A stretch of 64,000 nucleotides of DNA from Bacillota bacterium (lineage in GTDB: Bacteria; Bacillota_A; Clostridia; Lachnospirales; Lachnospiraceae): positions 1 through 64,000 of the forward strand of contig JAEZTQ010000071.1 of NCBI GenBank assembly GCA_023443625.1, in the 5' to 3' direction. The translations under genes and the position numbers were made by a program. Below are positions 35,191 to 44,277 of the stretch, piece by piece. Positions within the stretch are counted from its first letter, which is position 1. Each line of letters opens with the position of its first letter. The notes below the pieces were generated by a model that ran no database searches, was not told where the DNA came from, and saw nothing but the letters and a program-made list of their open reading frames with translations.

Positions 35191-36008
35191 GATTGGCTGG
35201 CCACCTCCCTTGCCCTAATGATTTCTTCATCTGAATTTGCTACTTCATCATTGCTTATATTTGCATACACAAATAGCTCACCCTTCATGACTTTCGGATT
35301 CTTTCCCTGATGAATAGCGGCAAGACCCTCTATGAGAAGATCTCTTCGCTCCGCTTCTTCCCTGCTCATGTTCTTCAGTCTCTTTGCCAATGGTCCAAAT
35401 ATGACATTCGCTAAGAAGCCTCCATAGAAAGAAGAAACCAACTCCAGGGCCATCATAGGACCCAATGCATTTGGGTCATCCAAGTTAGTTAACATCGGGA
35501 TTAGACCAACATAGGTTCCCACAAGTCCCAGGGCTGGTGCTGTAATTGCCAGCATGTCTAACATTGCAACTCCTTTTTTATGTCTTTGCTTCATGAAGTG
35601 GGTTGCTCCCTCCAGCTGGTTTCTAAGCTGATCTTCATCTGCACCGTCAACAATGAGCATTATGCCCATTCTAATGAACTCATCTTCAGTATACCCATCC
35701 AAATGATCCTCAAGGGCCAGTAAACCTTCTCTTCTTGATACCTCGGAAAGCTGGATCAGAGTCATAATATCTTCTTTTATGTTAAAATTGTTCTTTGTAA
35801 AAGCCTTTTTTAAAACTGCTCCAAATGTTTTAATACGATCGGGCGGAAAAGCAGTTACAAATGCACCGAGGGTACCTCCGATAATAATAAAGAAGGAAGG
35901 GACATTCCAAAACAGATGAGGTTGCCCTGATGATATTACTCCGCTAGACATGAATCCTAAATTTAATAATAATCCTATTAATGTTGATATCCCTAATATT
36001 TTTCGCAT
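35187..36008 (-). CDS. motA: MotA-family stator protein
   Basis: Four-helix proton or sodium channel subunit that drives flagellar rotation with MotB. The conserved ITAPALGLVGTYVGLIPML and the cytoplasmic loop (EEDIMTLIQLSEVSRREGLLAL-like region) are clear; length (273 aa) is standard. It is first in the motAB operon. Confidence 0.92.
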   Translation of the reverse strand: MRKILGISTLIGLLLNLGFMSSGVISSGQPHLFWNVPSFFIIIGGTLGAFVTAFPPDRIKTFGAVLKKAFTKNNFNIKEDIMTLIQLSEVSRREGLLALEDHLDGYTEDEFIRMGIMLIVDGADEDQLRNQLEGATHFMKQRHKKGVAMLDMLAITAPALGLVGTYVGLIPMLTNLDDPNALGPMMALELVSSFYGGFLANVIFGPLAKRLKNMSREEAERRDLLIEGLAAIHQGKNPKVMKGELFVYANISNDEVANSDEEIIRAREVASQS

Positions 36009-36254
36009 TAATACTATTAAACCCCCTATTTCTCCTGCTATTCTTAGGTCTTTCTATTCAACATTATATTACTCAATCCCCTTATATTCAATTTTTTACG
36101 ACATTTCTTAACCTAATCTTTATACCCATATCCCGTCCAGCATATGTATTCAATTGTTGATTTGCATAGGGGTATGGTATAATATCCATGGAATTATTAT
36201 GAAAGTGGGAGCGTTCCTTTCCAAATGTAAAATAGTAGTAGGACGGAGATTGAT

Positions 36255-37772
36255 ATGAATACGAAACAAGCAAAGAATATAATCTTCTCGATTGGGATTT
36301 TAGGCAGTACATTGCTTATCTGTGAGGTTCTTTATCGTAATGACTTAGGAAATCAAAATATAAACATTGTAATGTCTATGGCAATATTTATTATTACTGC
36401 CGTTACAGAAGGGTATCTTTATGGAGTGCTATCGGCAGTGATAGGTGTCTTTTCTTATGATTTTTTAATTACCCCGCCAAGATTTGGATTTAGCTTTACT
36501 GTGGAGTTCCCGGTTACCCTTATTATACTGTTGCTTGTGGCGATAACTAGCAGCACGATTACTACTAGGATTAAGACTGAAGCTATACATGCCCGACAAA
36601 GGCATCAGCATGCCGAATTGCTCTACAGTATTAATCGAAAACTTCTTTCAACAAGGGATCTGGATACCATAGCAAAATACTCTGTGGAATATTTAAAAGA
36701 TGAGCTAATGCGCTCTGTCGCTCTCTTTGCAAATATTGAACCTAAAGGAAGACCAAAGCCTTATTTCGGGCATGTTAAAGAAGATGTGGACATTGAATAT
36801 TTTATGAACGAGAAGATATTTGATCTTATAAGGTTGGCTGTAGATAAGCAGAAGGCTTTATACGATAAAGATTATGGCTACTTTTTACCCATCGTTACAC
36901 AGAATATCACCTATGGAGTATTTGCTTTTTCTCTTGGGGAAAATGATCTTAATAAGAAGCAGAGGATGTTCTTAGAATTAATCGCGGATCAAACGGCTCA
37001 GGCACTGAGAATGTATCGCCTTATGGAGGAGCAGCAAGAGATTAAGGTTATGATAGAAGCAGAAAAGGTAAAGAACAGCTTTTTAAGGAGTGTATCCCAT
37101 GATTTGAGGACTCCGCTTACGGGCATTATTGGTGCCAGTTCCACTTTATTAGAAGAAGGGAAGAAAATACCCTATGAAGTGCAGACCAAATTAATCGAGG
37201 GAATACATAATGATTCTCAGTGGCTTTTAAATATGATTAAAAACATATTGTCAATTACCAAGCTCCAGAAAAATGATATGATGATTGGTAAATCCGAGGA
37301 AATCGTGGAAGAGGTAATAGAAGAAGCTGTCTTAACCTTTCGCAAGCGTTTTCCCGGTGCTAAAATCACTGTGAAACAGCCTGAAAATGTAATTTTACTT
37401 CCTATGGATGTTATGCTGATTTCTCAAGTCCTCATTAACATTTTGGAAAATACGCAAAGACATGCCAAGGGCCAGAAGTCGGATGTGGCAATTGAAATAA
37501 AGGAAATGGATGATTGTGTAGCCTTTGTTATAACAGATACCGGTCCTGGGATAGATCCAAAGCTTCTGCCACTGTTATTTAACTTTTCAGTTACGACAGA
37601 GGAAAATCCCTATAGCGATTCGATGAGAGATTTAGGAATAGGACTATCTATCTGCAAAACCATAATCAAAGCTCATGAAGGGGAGATATGCGCAAGTAAC
37701 CGACGGGAAGGCGGGGCGCAATTTATGTTTACAATACCTCTCTGCAAAGAGGAACAGAAAACACAAGAATAA
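36255..37772 (+). CDS. KdpD-like sensor kinase lacking the KdpD N-terminal domain
   Basis: Four membrane helices of a DUF4118 region (1-105), a GAF-like domain (about 125-255), HisKA with His in RSVSHDLRTPLTG, then HATPase (NILENTQRHAKG, ITDTGPGID, GIGLSICKTII). This is the C-terminal half of KdpD; the USP/KdpD sensor half is absent from the start. Partner of the KdpE-like gene 37 bp downstream. No kdpFABC genes are near, so it may sense something other than potassium. Confidence 0.85.
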   Translation: MNTKQAKNIIFSIGILGSTLLICEVLYRNDLGNQNINIVMSMAIFIITAVTEGYLYGVLSAVIGVFSYDFLITPPRFGFSFTVEFPVTLIILLLVAITSSTITTRIKTEAIHARQRHQHAELLYSINRKLLSTRDLDTIAKYSVEYLKDELMRSVALFANIEPKGRPKPYFGHVKEDVDIEYFMNEKIFDLIRLAVDKQKALYDKDYGYFLPIVTQNITYGVFAFSLGENDLNKKQRMFLELIADQTAQALRMYRLMEEQQEIKVMIEAEKVKNSFLRSVSHDLRTPLTGIIGASSTLLEEGKKIPYEVQTKLIEGIHNDSQWLLNMIKNILSITKLQKNDMMIGKSEEIVEEVIEEAVLTFRKRFPGAKITVKQPENVILLPMDVMLISQVLINILENTQRHAKGQKSDVAIEIKEMDDCVAFVITDTGPGIDPKLLPLLFNFSVTTEENPYSDSMRDLGIGLSICKTIIKAHEGEICASNRREGGAQFMFTIPLCKEEQKTQE

Positions 37773-37809
37773 GACAGCTGGAGAAGAGTATTAATAGAAA
37801 GGTATGGCT

Positions 37810-38511
37810 ATGAAGAATAAACATCTTATAATGGTTGTAGAGGATGAAGAAGCAATTATGGAATTCATCTCTGTTAAATTAGAGTTACAGGGTTATCGGG
37901 TGCTGAAGGCCCTTAACGGACAAGAGGCAATTTCCTTTGCAGCATCCTACTGCCCTGATTTGATCCTGTTGGATTTGGGTTTGCCGGATAGAGATGGCAT
38001 GGAAGTGTTGGAGGCGCTCAGGCAATGGAGTTTGGTTCCTGTCATTATCATATCAGCAAGACACGAAGAGAAATTCATTGTATCGGCTCTTGACAGCGGC
38101 GCAGATGACTATATTACAAAACCCTTTAATAATGTTATTCTGATGGCACGAATCAGAACTGCTCTTCGAAAAGGGCATATGTCGAAAATAAAGAACAGCA
38201 AGGTAAATGAATCCTTTCGTCTAGGGGATTTACAAATTGATTTTGATAAGCGAATAGTAACCGTGGACGAAAAGGTGATTCATTTGACTCCGATTGAATA
38301 TCGGATTATTGTCTTGCTTTCTCTTAATGTAGGGACAGTACTGACTCATGAGTTCCTGTGCCATGAACTCTGGGGGCCTTATGTGGATAAAAGTAAGGCA
38401 CTCCGGGTTAATGTTGCCAATCTTCGGAGAAAGATTGAAAAGGATACTTCAGATCCCCAATATATCTTAACAGAAATGGGAGTAGGATATCGGATGCTGG
38501 AGGAGGGCTAA
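37810..38511 (+). CDS. KdpE-like response regulator
   Basis: Receiver with Asp55 (LILLDLGLPD) and the KPFN lysine; winged-helix output domain ending YILTEMGVGYRM. The start is the second ATG (37810), spaced properly from AGAAAGG; the ATG at 37804 is too close. Same operon as the upstream kinase. The cognate targets are not in the window. Confidence 0.88.
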   Translation: MKNKHLIMVVEDEEAIMEFISVKLELQGYRVLKALNGQEAISFAASYCPDLILLDLGLPDRDGMEVLEALRQWSLVPVIIISARHEEKFIVSALDSGADDYITKPFNNVILMARIRTALRKGHMSKIKNSKVNESFRLGDLQIDFDKRIVTVDEKVIHLTPIEYRIIVLLSLNVGTVLTHEFLCHELWGPYVDKSKALRVNVANLRRKIEKDTSDPQYILTEMGVGYRMLEEG

Positions 38512-38530
38512 ATATCAGGTGTTTTATCCC

Positions 38531-38566
38531 CCTCATCCCTTTCAACATAAAAATCATGGGATGAGG
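38531..38566. terminator. Terminator between the KdpE-like gene and chemoreceptor
   Basis: CCTCATCCC and GGGATGAGG around an A-rich loop, between convergent genes. Confidence 0.65.
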
Positions 38567-38572
38567 TGACCC

Positions 38573-40681
38573 CTAAAATCTATATTTTTGTGCATCCTCT
38601 TTTAACTGCTCTGACATGCTGGATAAAAGGCTACTTAATTCTGCAATCTTACCCAGATAATTTGTTTGTTCCTGCACAGATGCGGATACTTCCTGGGTTC
38701 CAGCAGCATTTTCTTCAGAGATAAAAGATAAATCCCTAATAACCTTAACTACTACTTCCTTTTTCCCTTCCATCTCCTTCATGGATTTATTTAATGTATC
38801 AATATTAGCTCTTGTGTCTTCCACGGCAGTGGAGATACCATAGAATTTAGATTGTGTCTGGGCTACACTGTCTGATTGTTTGGATATGGTATCTGCAATT
38901 TTATCCAGTTTTGACATGGAAGATAGGGTTCTATCTCTAAGCTCCTCCACTACTTCGTTGATTTCCTTAGACAATTTATCAGCTGCCTCTGCTAAGACTT
39001 CAACCTCACTGGCCACCACAGAAAATCCTTTTCCTGATTCCCCTGCTCTGGCAGCCTCAATCGACGCATTTAGGGCAAGGAGTTTGGTCTGTCTAGTGAT
39101 ATCGCTAATCATATGGCTGATGTCAAAAATTCTTGCCGCACTATGATTGGTCTCGTTAAATACCTCATGGATTTCATTTGAGAGGGCCTTGTTAGCTTCA
39201 GTTTTCTCAACCAGCTCCTGGATTAGTATTACTCCCTCATCTTTTAATTTCTCTACAGTTTCTGATGATTGGTGTAGACCAAGCATGTTAAGCTGTTCCT
39301 GCTCCATTAGATACTCCATCTCATTTATTTGATGCACACCTTGTTGGGTACTATCTGCCTGGGCAAGATTACCGTCTGCAATTTGATCTACGGCAGTAAA
39401 TATCTCTTTCATCATCTGGTTAAAGGCTTGCACCATGCCATCCAATCTCTGAGAAGTATCTGCAACTCGTCCGGCGATGTCCATATTCTCCTTTAATAAT
39501 ATCCTGGTTGATTCTGTTATAGCTTGAAAAGCTAGAGAAAGCCTGCCTATCTCATCCTTGCGCTTACAGTACTTTTCACTTTGATCTATGGTATAGTCTC
39601 CAGCAGACATTTTACCCCCAATTTCCGTTAGATATATGATAGGTTTAGCCGTTTTCCCTGCTGATATATATACTACGATTAAGGCAAATAATATAAATAC
39701 CCCTCCAATAATCGCCATACTTTTAATTAATAGATCAATACCAGCAAAAGCCTCCTCGCGATCGATCTCCAATCCAATTGACCAACCTCTGCCTTCTATA
39801 GGAGCATAACCCATGATTTTATTTATACCATTATATTCATAATGGCCATAGCCCGTTTGTCCCCAGGCCATAGCTTTTTGCAGTGTATTAAAGTTGGAAT
39901 AACCAATTAGATTATCTCCTAATTGCCCCTCCTCTTCTTCCTGGTTTTTAGTTTCCTCCGTTGCTGTAGATACTCCATCTGTATCCTCTTCGGCAGATTC
40001 TTCTTTATCATTCTTATCCGTTGCAGTTGATACCACATCTATGGGCAGGGACTTTAATAAATTCGCCATAATTTCTTGATGTGAGTGAGCAATGGTATTT
40101 CCCTTACTATTAATAATAAATGCAGAACCTGTATCCCCGCTGGTAACCTCTCCTGCTAAGTCTCCTAGTTCTTGCCCTGGTCTGATTCCCACCAGTGCAC
40201 CTATAACCTGGCCCTTCGCTTTAACAGGTAGGGAATATATCATGATCAGCTGACCATGGCTAATAATTGGCTCTGTTATAGACATTTCACCTTTTAGAGC
40301 ATTTTGATAATATGCTGCATCTATATCTTTACTGCTTCCATCGTCAGATAAAGTATTACCACCCTTATCTACATAAATCATATGTAGATATCCACCTCTA
40401 TTCCTTTCTTTCTCTAAGATATCCACAATCTGGTCCCTCTGGATGGATTCCTGTACATTAAATGCAGGATAATTAGAAAGTGCTTCCAAAGAATTGAGAT
40501 TATTATTAAGTTTTGTATTAATCATTTTTGCTGATTGTAAAGCCAACTGCTTCATAGAGCTTTCTGTTTTATCAGCCAGCGCCTTTTGTGCTGCAAGGAA
40601 GGAAGCAGCTACTAACCCAGTACAAATTACTGTCATTAAGATACCAAACAGTACTGTCATTTTCATTTTTATCGTCTTCAT
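38573..40681 (-). CDS. Methyl-accepting chemotaxis protein (dCache type)
   Basis: Transmembrane chemoreceptor of 702 residues: membrane helix 7-30, periplasm-side dCache ligand domain (about 40-315), second helix (about 318-342), HAMP and a long cytoplasmic signalling domain with the kinase-contact hairpin ([27 protein letters not shown]). The sensor domain carries an unusual acidic insertion, about residues 218-255, rich in Glu, Asp and Thr. The ligand is unknown. Single-gene transcript. Confidence 0.93.
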   Translation of the reverse strand: MKTIKMKMTVLFGILMTVICTGLVAASFLAAQKALADKTESSMKQLALQSAKMINTKLNNNLNSLEALSNYPAFNVQESIQRDQIVDILEKERNRGGYLHMIYVDKGGNTLSDDGSSKDIDAAYYQNALKGEMSITEPIISHGQLIMIYSLPVKAKGQVIGALVGIRPGQELGDLAGEVTSGDTGSAFIINSKGNTIAHSHQEIMANLLKSLPIDVVSTATDKNDKEESAEEDTDGVSTATEETKNQEEEEGQLGDNLIGYSNFNTLQKAMAWGQTGYGHYEYNGINKIMGYAPIEGRGWSIGLEIDREEAFAGIDLLIKSMAIIGGVFILFALIVVYISAGKTAKPIIYLTEIGGKMSAGDYTIDQSEKYCKRKDEIGRLSLAFQAITESTRILLKENMDIAGRVADTSQRLDGMVQAFNQMMKEIFTAVDQIADGNLAQADSTQQGVHQINEMEYLMEQEQLNMLGLHQSSETVEKLKDEGVILIQELVEKTEANKALSNEIHEVFNETNHSAARIFDISHMISDITRQTKLLALNASIEAARAGESGKGFSVVASEVEVLAEAADKLSKEINEVVEELRDRTLSSMSKLDKIADTISKQSDSVAQTQSKFYGISTAVEDTRANIDTLNKSMKEMEGKKEVVVKVIRDLSFISEENAAGTQEVSASVQEQTNYLGKIAELSSLLSSMSEQLKEDAQKYRF

Positions 40682-41225
40682 ATGTATTCTCCTGATGCCT
40701 ACTTCATCAGTTTCCTTTCCTAGTGAAATATTTAATATTATCCTATGCTTTAAGGAATATTATCCTATGTTAATTAATACTATGGTTCCCCCCCTATTCA
40801 TATCATCTTTAATAAGAAACAATAATAATAACTAATACTATATCAACAATTAGTACTATTATACCATTGATTTTATTAATTTCAATGCTTAATCACTCAT
40901 CCACCTAAAATAAATTCAACTTATTCATATAATTTTTTTGATTGTTATTTACCATATTTTAACCGAATTATGTGGATAATAATTCCTTATAAGTTAAGTT
41001 TTTCTCTAATCATGAAAGAATTTTGAATCATATTGAAAAAAAGAGCAAAAAGGCATTTGACATTTTTAAAAATATGATTATGATAGACTATGGTGTTTGT
41101 ATTTTATCTATGATATTTATATTTTCTGCTAGTTGATTTAATGAAGAATTTCAACTAACATATATAATATACGGCAATATAATATCCGATAATTAATAAT
41201 GAAAAGTATGTAAGGAGGATACCCA
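40682..41225. other. AT-rich intergenic region
   Basis: Promoter region for the divergent chemoreceptor and DUF1846 genes. No gene, riboswitch or strong repeat seen apart from long A/T tracts. The DUF1846 gene has an AAGGAGG site at its right edge. Confidence 0.5.
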
Positions 41226-42731
41226 ATGAAAACCGGTTTTGATCCACAGAGGTATATAGATGAACAGTCAAAGTATATTCTGGAGCGTGTTATGAACTAC
41301 GATAAGCTGTACCTCGAATTCGGTGGAAAACTAATAGGTGACAAGCATGCCAAGCGTGTTCTCCCAGGCTTTGACGAGGATGCTAAAATCAAATTACTAC
41401 AGAAATTAACGGATCAGGCTGAGATTATCATCTGCGTATATGCAGGTGATATTGAGCGTAATAAAATCCGTGGTGACTTTGGTATAACCTATGATATGGA
41501 GGTACTTCGTCTCATTGACGATCTGCGCAGCTATGGCTTAGAGGTAAATAGTGTTGTCATCACCCGCTATGATAAGCAGCCTGCGACCACAGTATTTATT
41601 AATAAATTAGAACGACGTAATATTAAGGTATACACTCATGCAACGATCCCCGGTTATCCTGCCGATGTGGATACTATCGTCAGTGAGAACGGATACGGTA
41701 TTAATCCTTATATTACTACGACAAAGCCTATCGTTGTAGTCACTGCTCCCGGTCCCAACAGCGGCAAGCTGGCGACCTGTCTGAACCAGCTTTATCATGA
41801 ATATAATATGGGACATAATGCGGGCTATTCCAAGTTCGAGACCTTCCCTGTATGGAGTGTTCCCTTAAAGCACCCTCTGAATATTGCCTATGAAGCAGCC
41901 ACTGTGGATCTGAAGGATGTTAACATGATCGATAACTTCCACTTCGAGCGTTATAATGAAGTTGCCATTAATTATAACCGTGATCTAGAGATGTTCCCAG
42001 TAATTAAGAGGATCATAGAGAAGATTACCAACAAAGAATCCATCTACCAATCCCCAACAGACATGGGTGTAAATCGAGTTGGTTTTGGTATTATTGATGA
42101 TGCGGTTGTAGCCGAGGCTTCCAAGCAGGAGATTATCCGCCGTTATTTTACTACGGTATGTGATTTTAAGAAGGGGCTCTTAGATGAAGAATCCGTAAAT
42201 CGTATGAAGGTAATCATGGAAGAGCTTGGCTTAAAGCAAGAGGATCGTCACTGTGTTCAACCAGCTAGAGAATATGCTGCCAAGCTTAAGGACAGATGCC
42301 CTGATAACGAAACCGTATCTGTAATCGCCTTCGAACTCGAGAACGGCAAAATTATTACAGGTAAAGGTTCTTCTACTATGGATTGCTGCTCTGCTGCTCT
42401 GCTGAATGCCATCAAATATCTGTCTGGCATCGGTGATGAAATCTACTTATTATCACCCCTGGTTTTGAATACCATACAGGATCTGAAGGTTCATAACCTT
42501 CGCAGTAAGGTTCCCTATCTGAATGCCAATGATATTCTCATTGCACTGAGTATCTGCGCTGTTACTAATCCTACCGCACAGCTTGCTTACGAGAAGTTAT
42601 CGCAGCTTACCGGTGTTCAGGCGCATTGCACCGCCATATTGAACCGTAACGATGAGCAGATCCTGAAGAAGCTAGGAATTGACATAACCTGTGATGCCAT
42701 ATATCCCTCTGAGAATTTGTATTACCTATAA
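41226..42731 (+). CDS. DUF1846 domain protein
   Basis: Widely conserved in Firmicutes; function not settled, cytoplasmic. The N-terminus ([18 protein letters not shown]) and the Lys-rich [20 protein letters not shown] match the family, and the 501-residue length is exact. Codon use differs from the neighbourhood, with more C-ending codons, as in highly expressed genes. It ends in a strong terminator. Confidence 0.9.
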   Translation: MKTGFDPQRYIDEQSKYILERVMNYDKLYLEFGGKLIGDKHAKRVLPGFDEDAKIKLLQKLTDQAEIIICVYAGDIERNKIRGDFGITYDMEVLRLIDDLRSYGLEVNSVVITRYDKQPATTVFINKLERRNIKVYTHATIPGYPADVDTIVSENGYGINPYITTTKPIVVVTAPGPNSGKLATCLNQLYHEYNMGHNAGYSKFETFPVWSVPLKHPLNIAYEAATVDLKDVNMIDNFHFERYNEVAINYNRDLEMFPVIKRIIEKITNKESIYQSPTDMGVNRVGFGIIDDAVVAEASKQEIIRRYFTTVCDFKKGLLDEESVNRMKVIMEELGLKQEDRHCVQPAREYAAKLKDRCPDNETVSVIAFELENGKIITGKGSSTMDCCSAALLNAIKYLSGIGDEIYLLSPLVLNTIQDLKVHNLRSKVPYLNANDILIALSICAVTNPTAQLAYEKLSQLTGVQAHCTAILNRNDEQILKKLGIDITCDAIYPSENLYYL

Positions 42732-42735
42732 AGAA

Positions 42736-42804
42736 TACTATGAAACAAAACCTATGGAGTAGTTTGCCCTTTTTTGGCTACCCCCATAGGTTTATTTCAT
42801 AGTA
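42736..42804. terminator. Terminator after DUF1846
   Basis: TACTATGAAA-AAACCTATGG pairs with CCATAGGTTT-TTTCATAGTA around a GTTTGCCC loop. Confidence 0.8.
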
Positions 42805-42820
42805 ATCCTAATAAAATCTA

Positions 42821-42856
42821 AAGAGCATCAAGCCGAAGTGGCTGATGCTCTTTTTA
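42821..42856 (+). terminator. Second terminator after DUF1846
   Basis: AAGAGCATCA and TGATGCTCTT with an inner GCCGAAGTGGC hairpin and a TTTTT tail. Confidence 0.75.
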
Positions 42857-42880
42857 CAATCCCTTCATACTAACAGTACA

Positions 42881-42926
42881 TGCCTTCCCTTTGAGTTAGT
42901 TTGTGCCTTCTCTTTGAGTTAGTTTG
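42881..42926 (+). repeat. Two-unit 23-bp tandem repeat
   Basis: TGCCTTCYCTTTGAGTTAGT plus TTG, twice in a row with one difference. The right unit leads into an AGTTTGTGC/GCACAAACT hairpin (42921-42952), and GTGTGAATTAT/ATAATTCACAC (about 42958-42988) overlaps the DUF4176 stop and may be its terminator. Confidence 0.6.
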
Positions 42927-42981
42927 TGCTGAGGATTACGCAGGCACAAACTTCTAGGTGTGAATTATGTTTTTCAATAAT

Positions 42982-43332
42982 TCACACTACTCTTCCATTT
43001 AAAAATTCTTTTTTAAAATTTTCTTCTTCAATGTCTACATAGCCCCTAAAAATCACATCTTTTATATCCTCATGATTAAATAGATACATATATTGTTCAT
43101 TAAGATTACCTTCTGGATACAAACAGGCTATGTAATCATATTCTTTATTGGTAGCTATATCTCTTTGCCTTCGTCCATATATCATAATTCTCTTATTTCC
43201 ATTGTTCAGCAGCACAATGCTGCCTATAGGTAAGTATTCCTTCATCCTTCTTCTTGTATCATGATAAGCGAATATCCTGTACTTTTCCTCTCCTAATATT
43301 TCTATATCAGCTTTCTGGTACAAAAAAGTCAA
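42982..43332 (-). CDS. DUF4176-family protein, type VII secretion-associated
   Basis: Small soluble protein with the DUF4176 core LPIGSIVLLNNGNKRIMIYG, then YDYIACLYPEGN and a FNHEDIKDVIFRGY region. Such proteins occur beside type VII secretion loci of Firmicutes, where some act as partner factors for exported toxins. It overlaps the EspG-like gene by 26 bp. The start is uncertain: the frame opens at a TTG (43332) inside the upstream gene, while an ATG just before KEYLPIGS (about 43245) would give the core domain alone. Confidence 0.7.
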   Translation of the reverse strand: MTFLYQKADIEILGEEKYRIFAYHDTRRRMKEYLPIGSIVLLNNGNKRIMIYGRRQRDIATNKEYDYIACLYPEGNLNEQYMYLFNHEDIKDVIFRGYVDIEEENFKKEFLNGRVV

Positions 43333-44143
43333 TCATCCCAGGAAAATCTTTTCTTGCAGCTTCAACTGCTTTTTTAGTATCTTGGGATTTCAACATATAA
43401 TAGTCTCCCTGATCATTATATATCCTAATGTTTGATATGGAATTTTTTTTCTTAGAATTAATAATAACATAATTCCTATAGTTCTCGTTTTCCCAGGTTG
43501 ATTTTAGGAAACCCCTGCTTCTTTCCACATCCCAGCCTAATAGCCCGGCCTCCTTCTCATATACCTCCTTGTCATTTGCAGTATATGCATTAATGAGCTT
43601 TTCTAAGTTATCTGACTTAAGAGATATAGAATAGCTTTCTTCCTTTTTTATTGTATAGGCCATAGGTATTTGTAAATGCTTAGAGAAAAAATTCAATCTT
43701 TCATTTTCTTGGGCTATTTCCAAAGTGAAATTTTTAGCTTCCTCATCAAATATAATAGACATATATCCTCTAGAGCCTATTACTAATTTATTGATACAGA
43801 CTTCGTATTCCTCTTGATTTTCTAATACTTCGATTTCATATTTTTCTTCTGTAGCTATATCCTTTATCCTTTGAATATCATCACTTAGTTCATATGTGTT
43901 TTTATCTTTAAATATAAATATTCCTCGATTTAAAATCACCTTATTACTTTCTATTTTCTTATCCTTTACACTAATTAAACCTCTCAGAATCAGTGCTTTT
44001 CTCATTTCCAAATGATGATCTTCTAATTTTTTAGTGAATACTTTTCCCTGTAGACCCGTTCCTGCATACAATATGAGTTTTTCTACCTTCATAATATGAG
44101 CTAAAACTATAAATTCATCCTGTGTTAAGGTGAGTATTTTCAT
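43307..44143 (-). CDS. EspG-like (DUF5081-type) protein, type VII secretion-associated
   Basis: 278 residues, cytoplasmic. The opening LTLTQDEFIVLAHIMKVEKLI and the overall alpha-beta pattern resemble EspG/DUF5081-type partner proteins of type VII secretion. The start is the ATG at 44143 with GGGAGA upstream; the longer frame from 44158 has no site. It overlaps DUF4176 and is preceded by paired palindromes. No EccC, EsxA-like WXG100 or LXG gene is in the window, so its machinery must lie elsewhere. Confidence 0.6.
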   Translation of the reverse strand: MKILTLTQDEFIVLAHIMKVEKLILYAGTGLQGKVFTKKLEDHHLEMRKALILRGLISVKDKKIESNKVILNRGIFIFKDKNTYELSDDIQRIKDIATEEKYEIEVLENQEEYEVCINKLVIGSRGYMSIIFDEEAKNFTLEIAQENERLNFFSKHLQIPMAYTIKKEESYSISLKSDNLEKLINAYTANDKEVYEKEAGLLGWDVERSRGFLKSTWENENYRNYVIINSKKKNSISNIRIYNDQGDYYMLKSQDTKKAVEAARKDFPGMIDFFVPES

Positions 44144-44179
44144 TCTATTATCTCCCAAAAGAATAAACTATTTAACTAT

Positions 44180-44250
44180 ATTATGATTACATCATAATTA
44201 GATAAGTTTGTTGATAACCACCAAACCATTACTTATGATGTAATCATAAT
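44180..44250. promoter_or_regulatory. Two palindromes before the EspG-like gene
   Basis: TTATGATTACATCATAA (44181-44197) and TTATGATGTAATCATAA (44233-44249) are each near-symmetric, and form an 18-bp inverted repeat of each other, 35 bp apart. They fit paired operators for a dimeric regulator, or a long stem after the repeat protein gene. There is no T run, so an operator role is favoured. Confidence 0.45.
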
Positions 44251-44277
44251 ATCCTTCTATGTATTTAATAATGATTA

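Noticed and set aside
38540..38580. GAGGTGACCCCTAAA near the chemoreceptor, resembling the IS3-like palindrome end
   Set aside because: Only one end matches; the other half is missing, so chance similarity is likely.
40682..41225. Possible riboswitch before DUF1846
   Set aside because: No conserved aptamer motif could be found; only A/T tracts.
42881..42926. Possible CRISPR-like repeat
   Set aside because: Only two adjoining units without spacers; no cas genes in the window.
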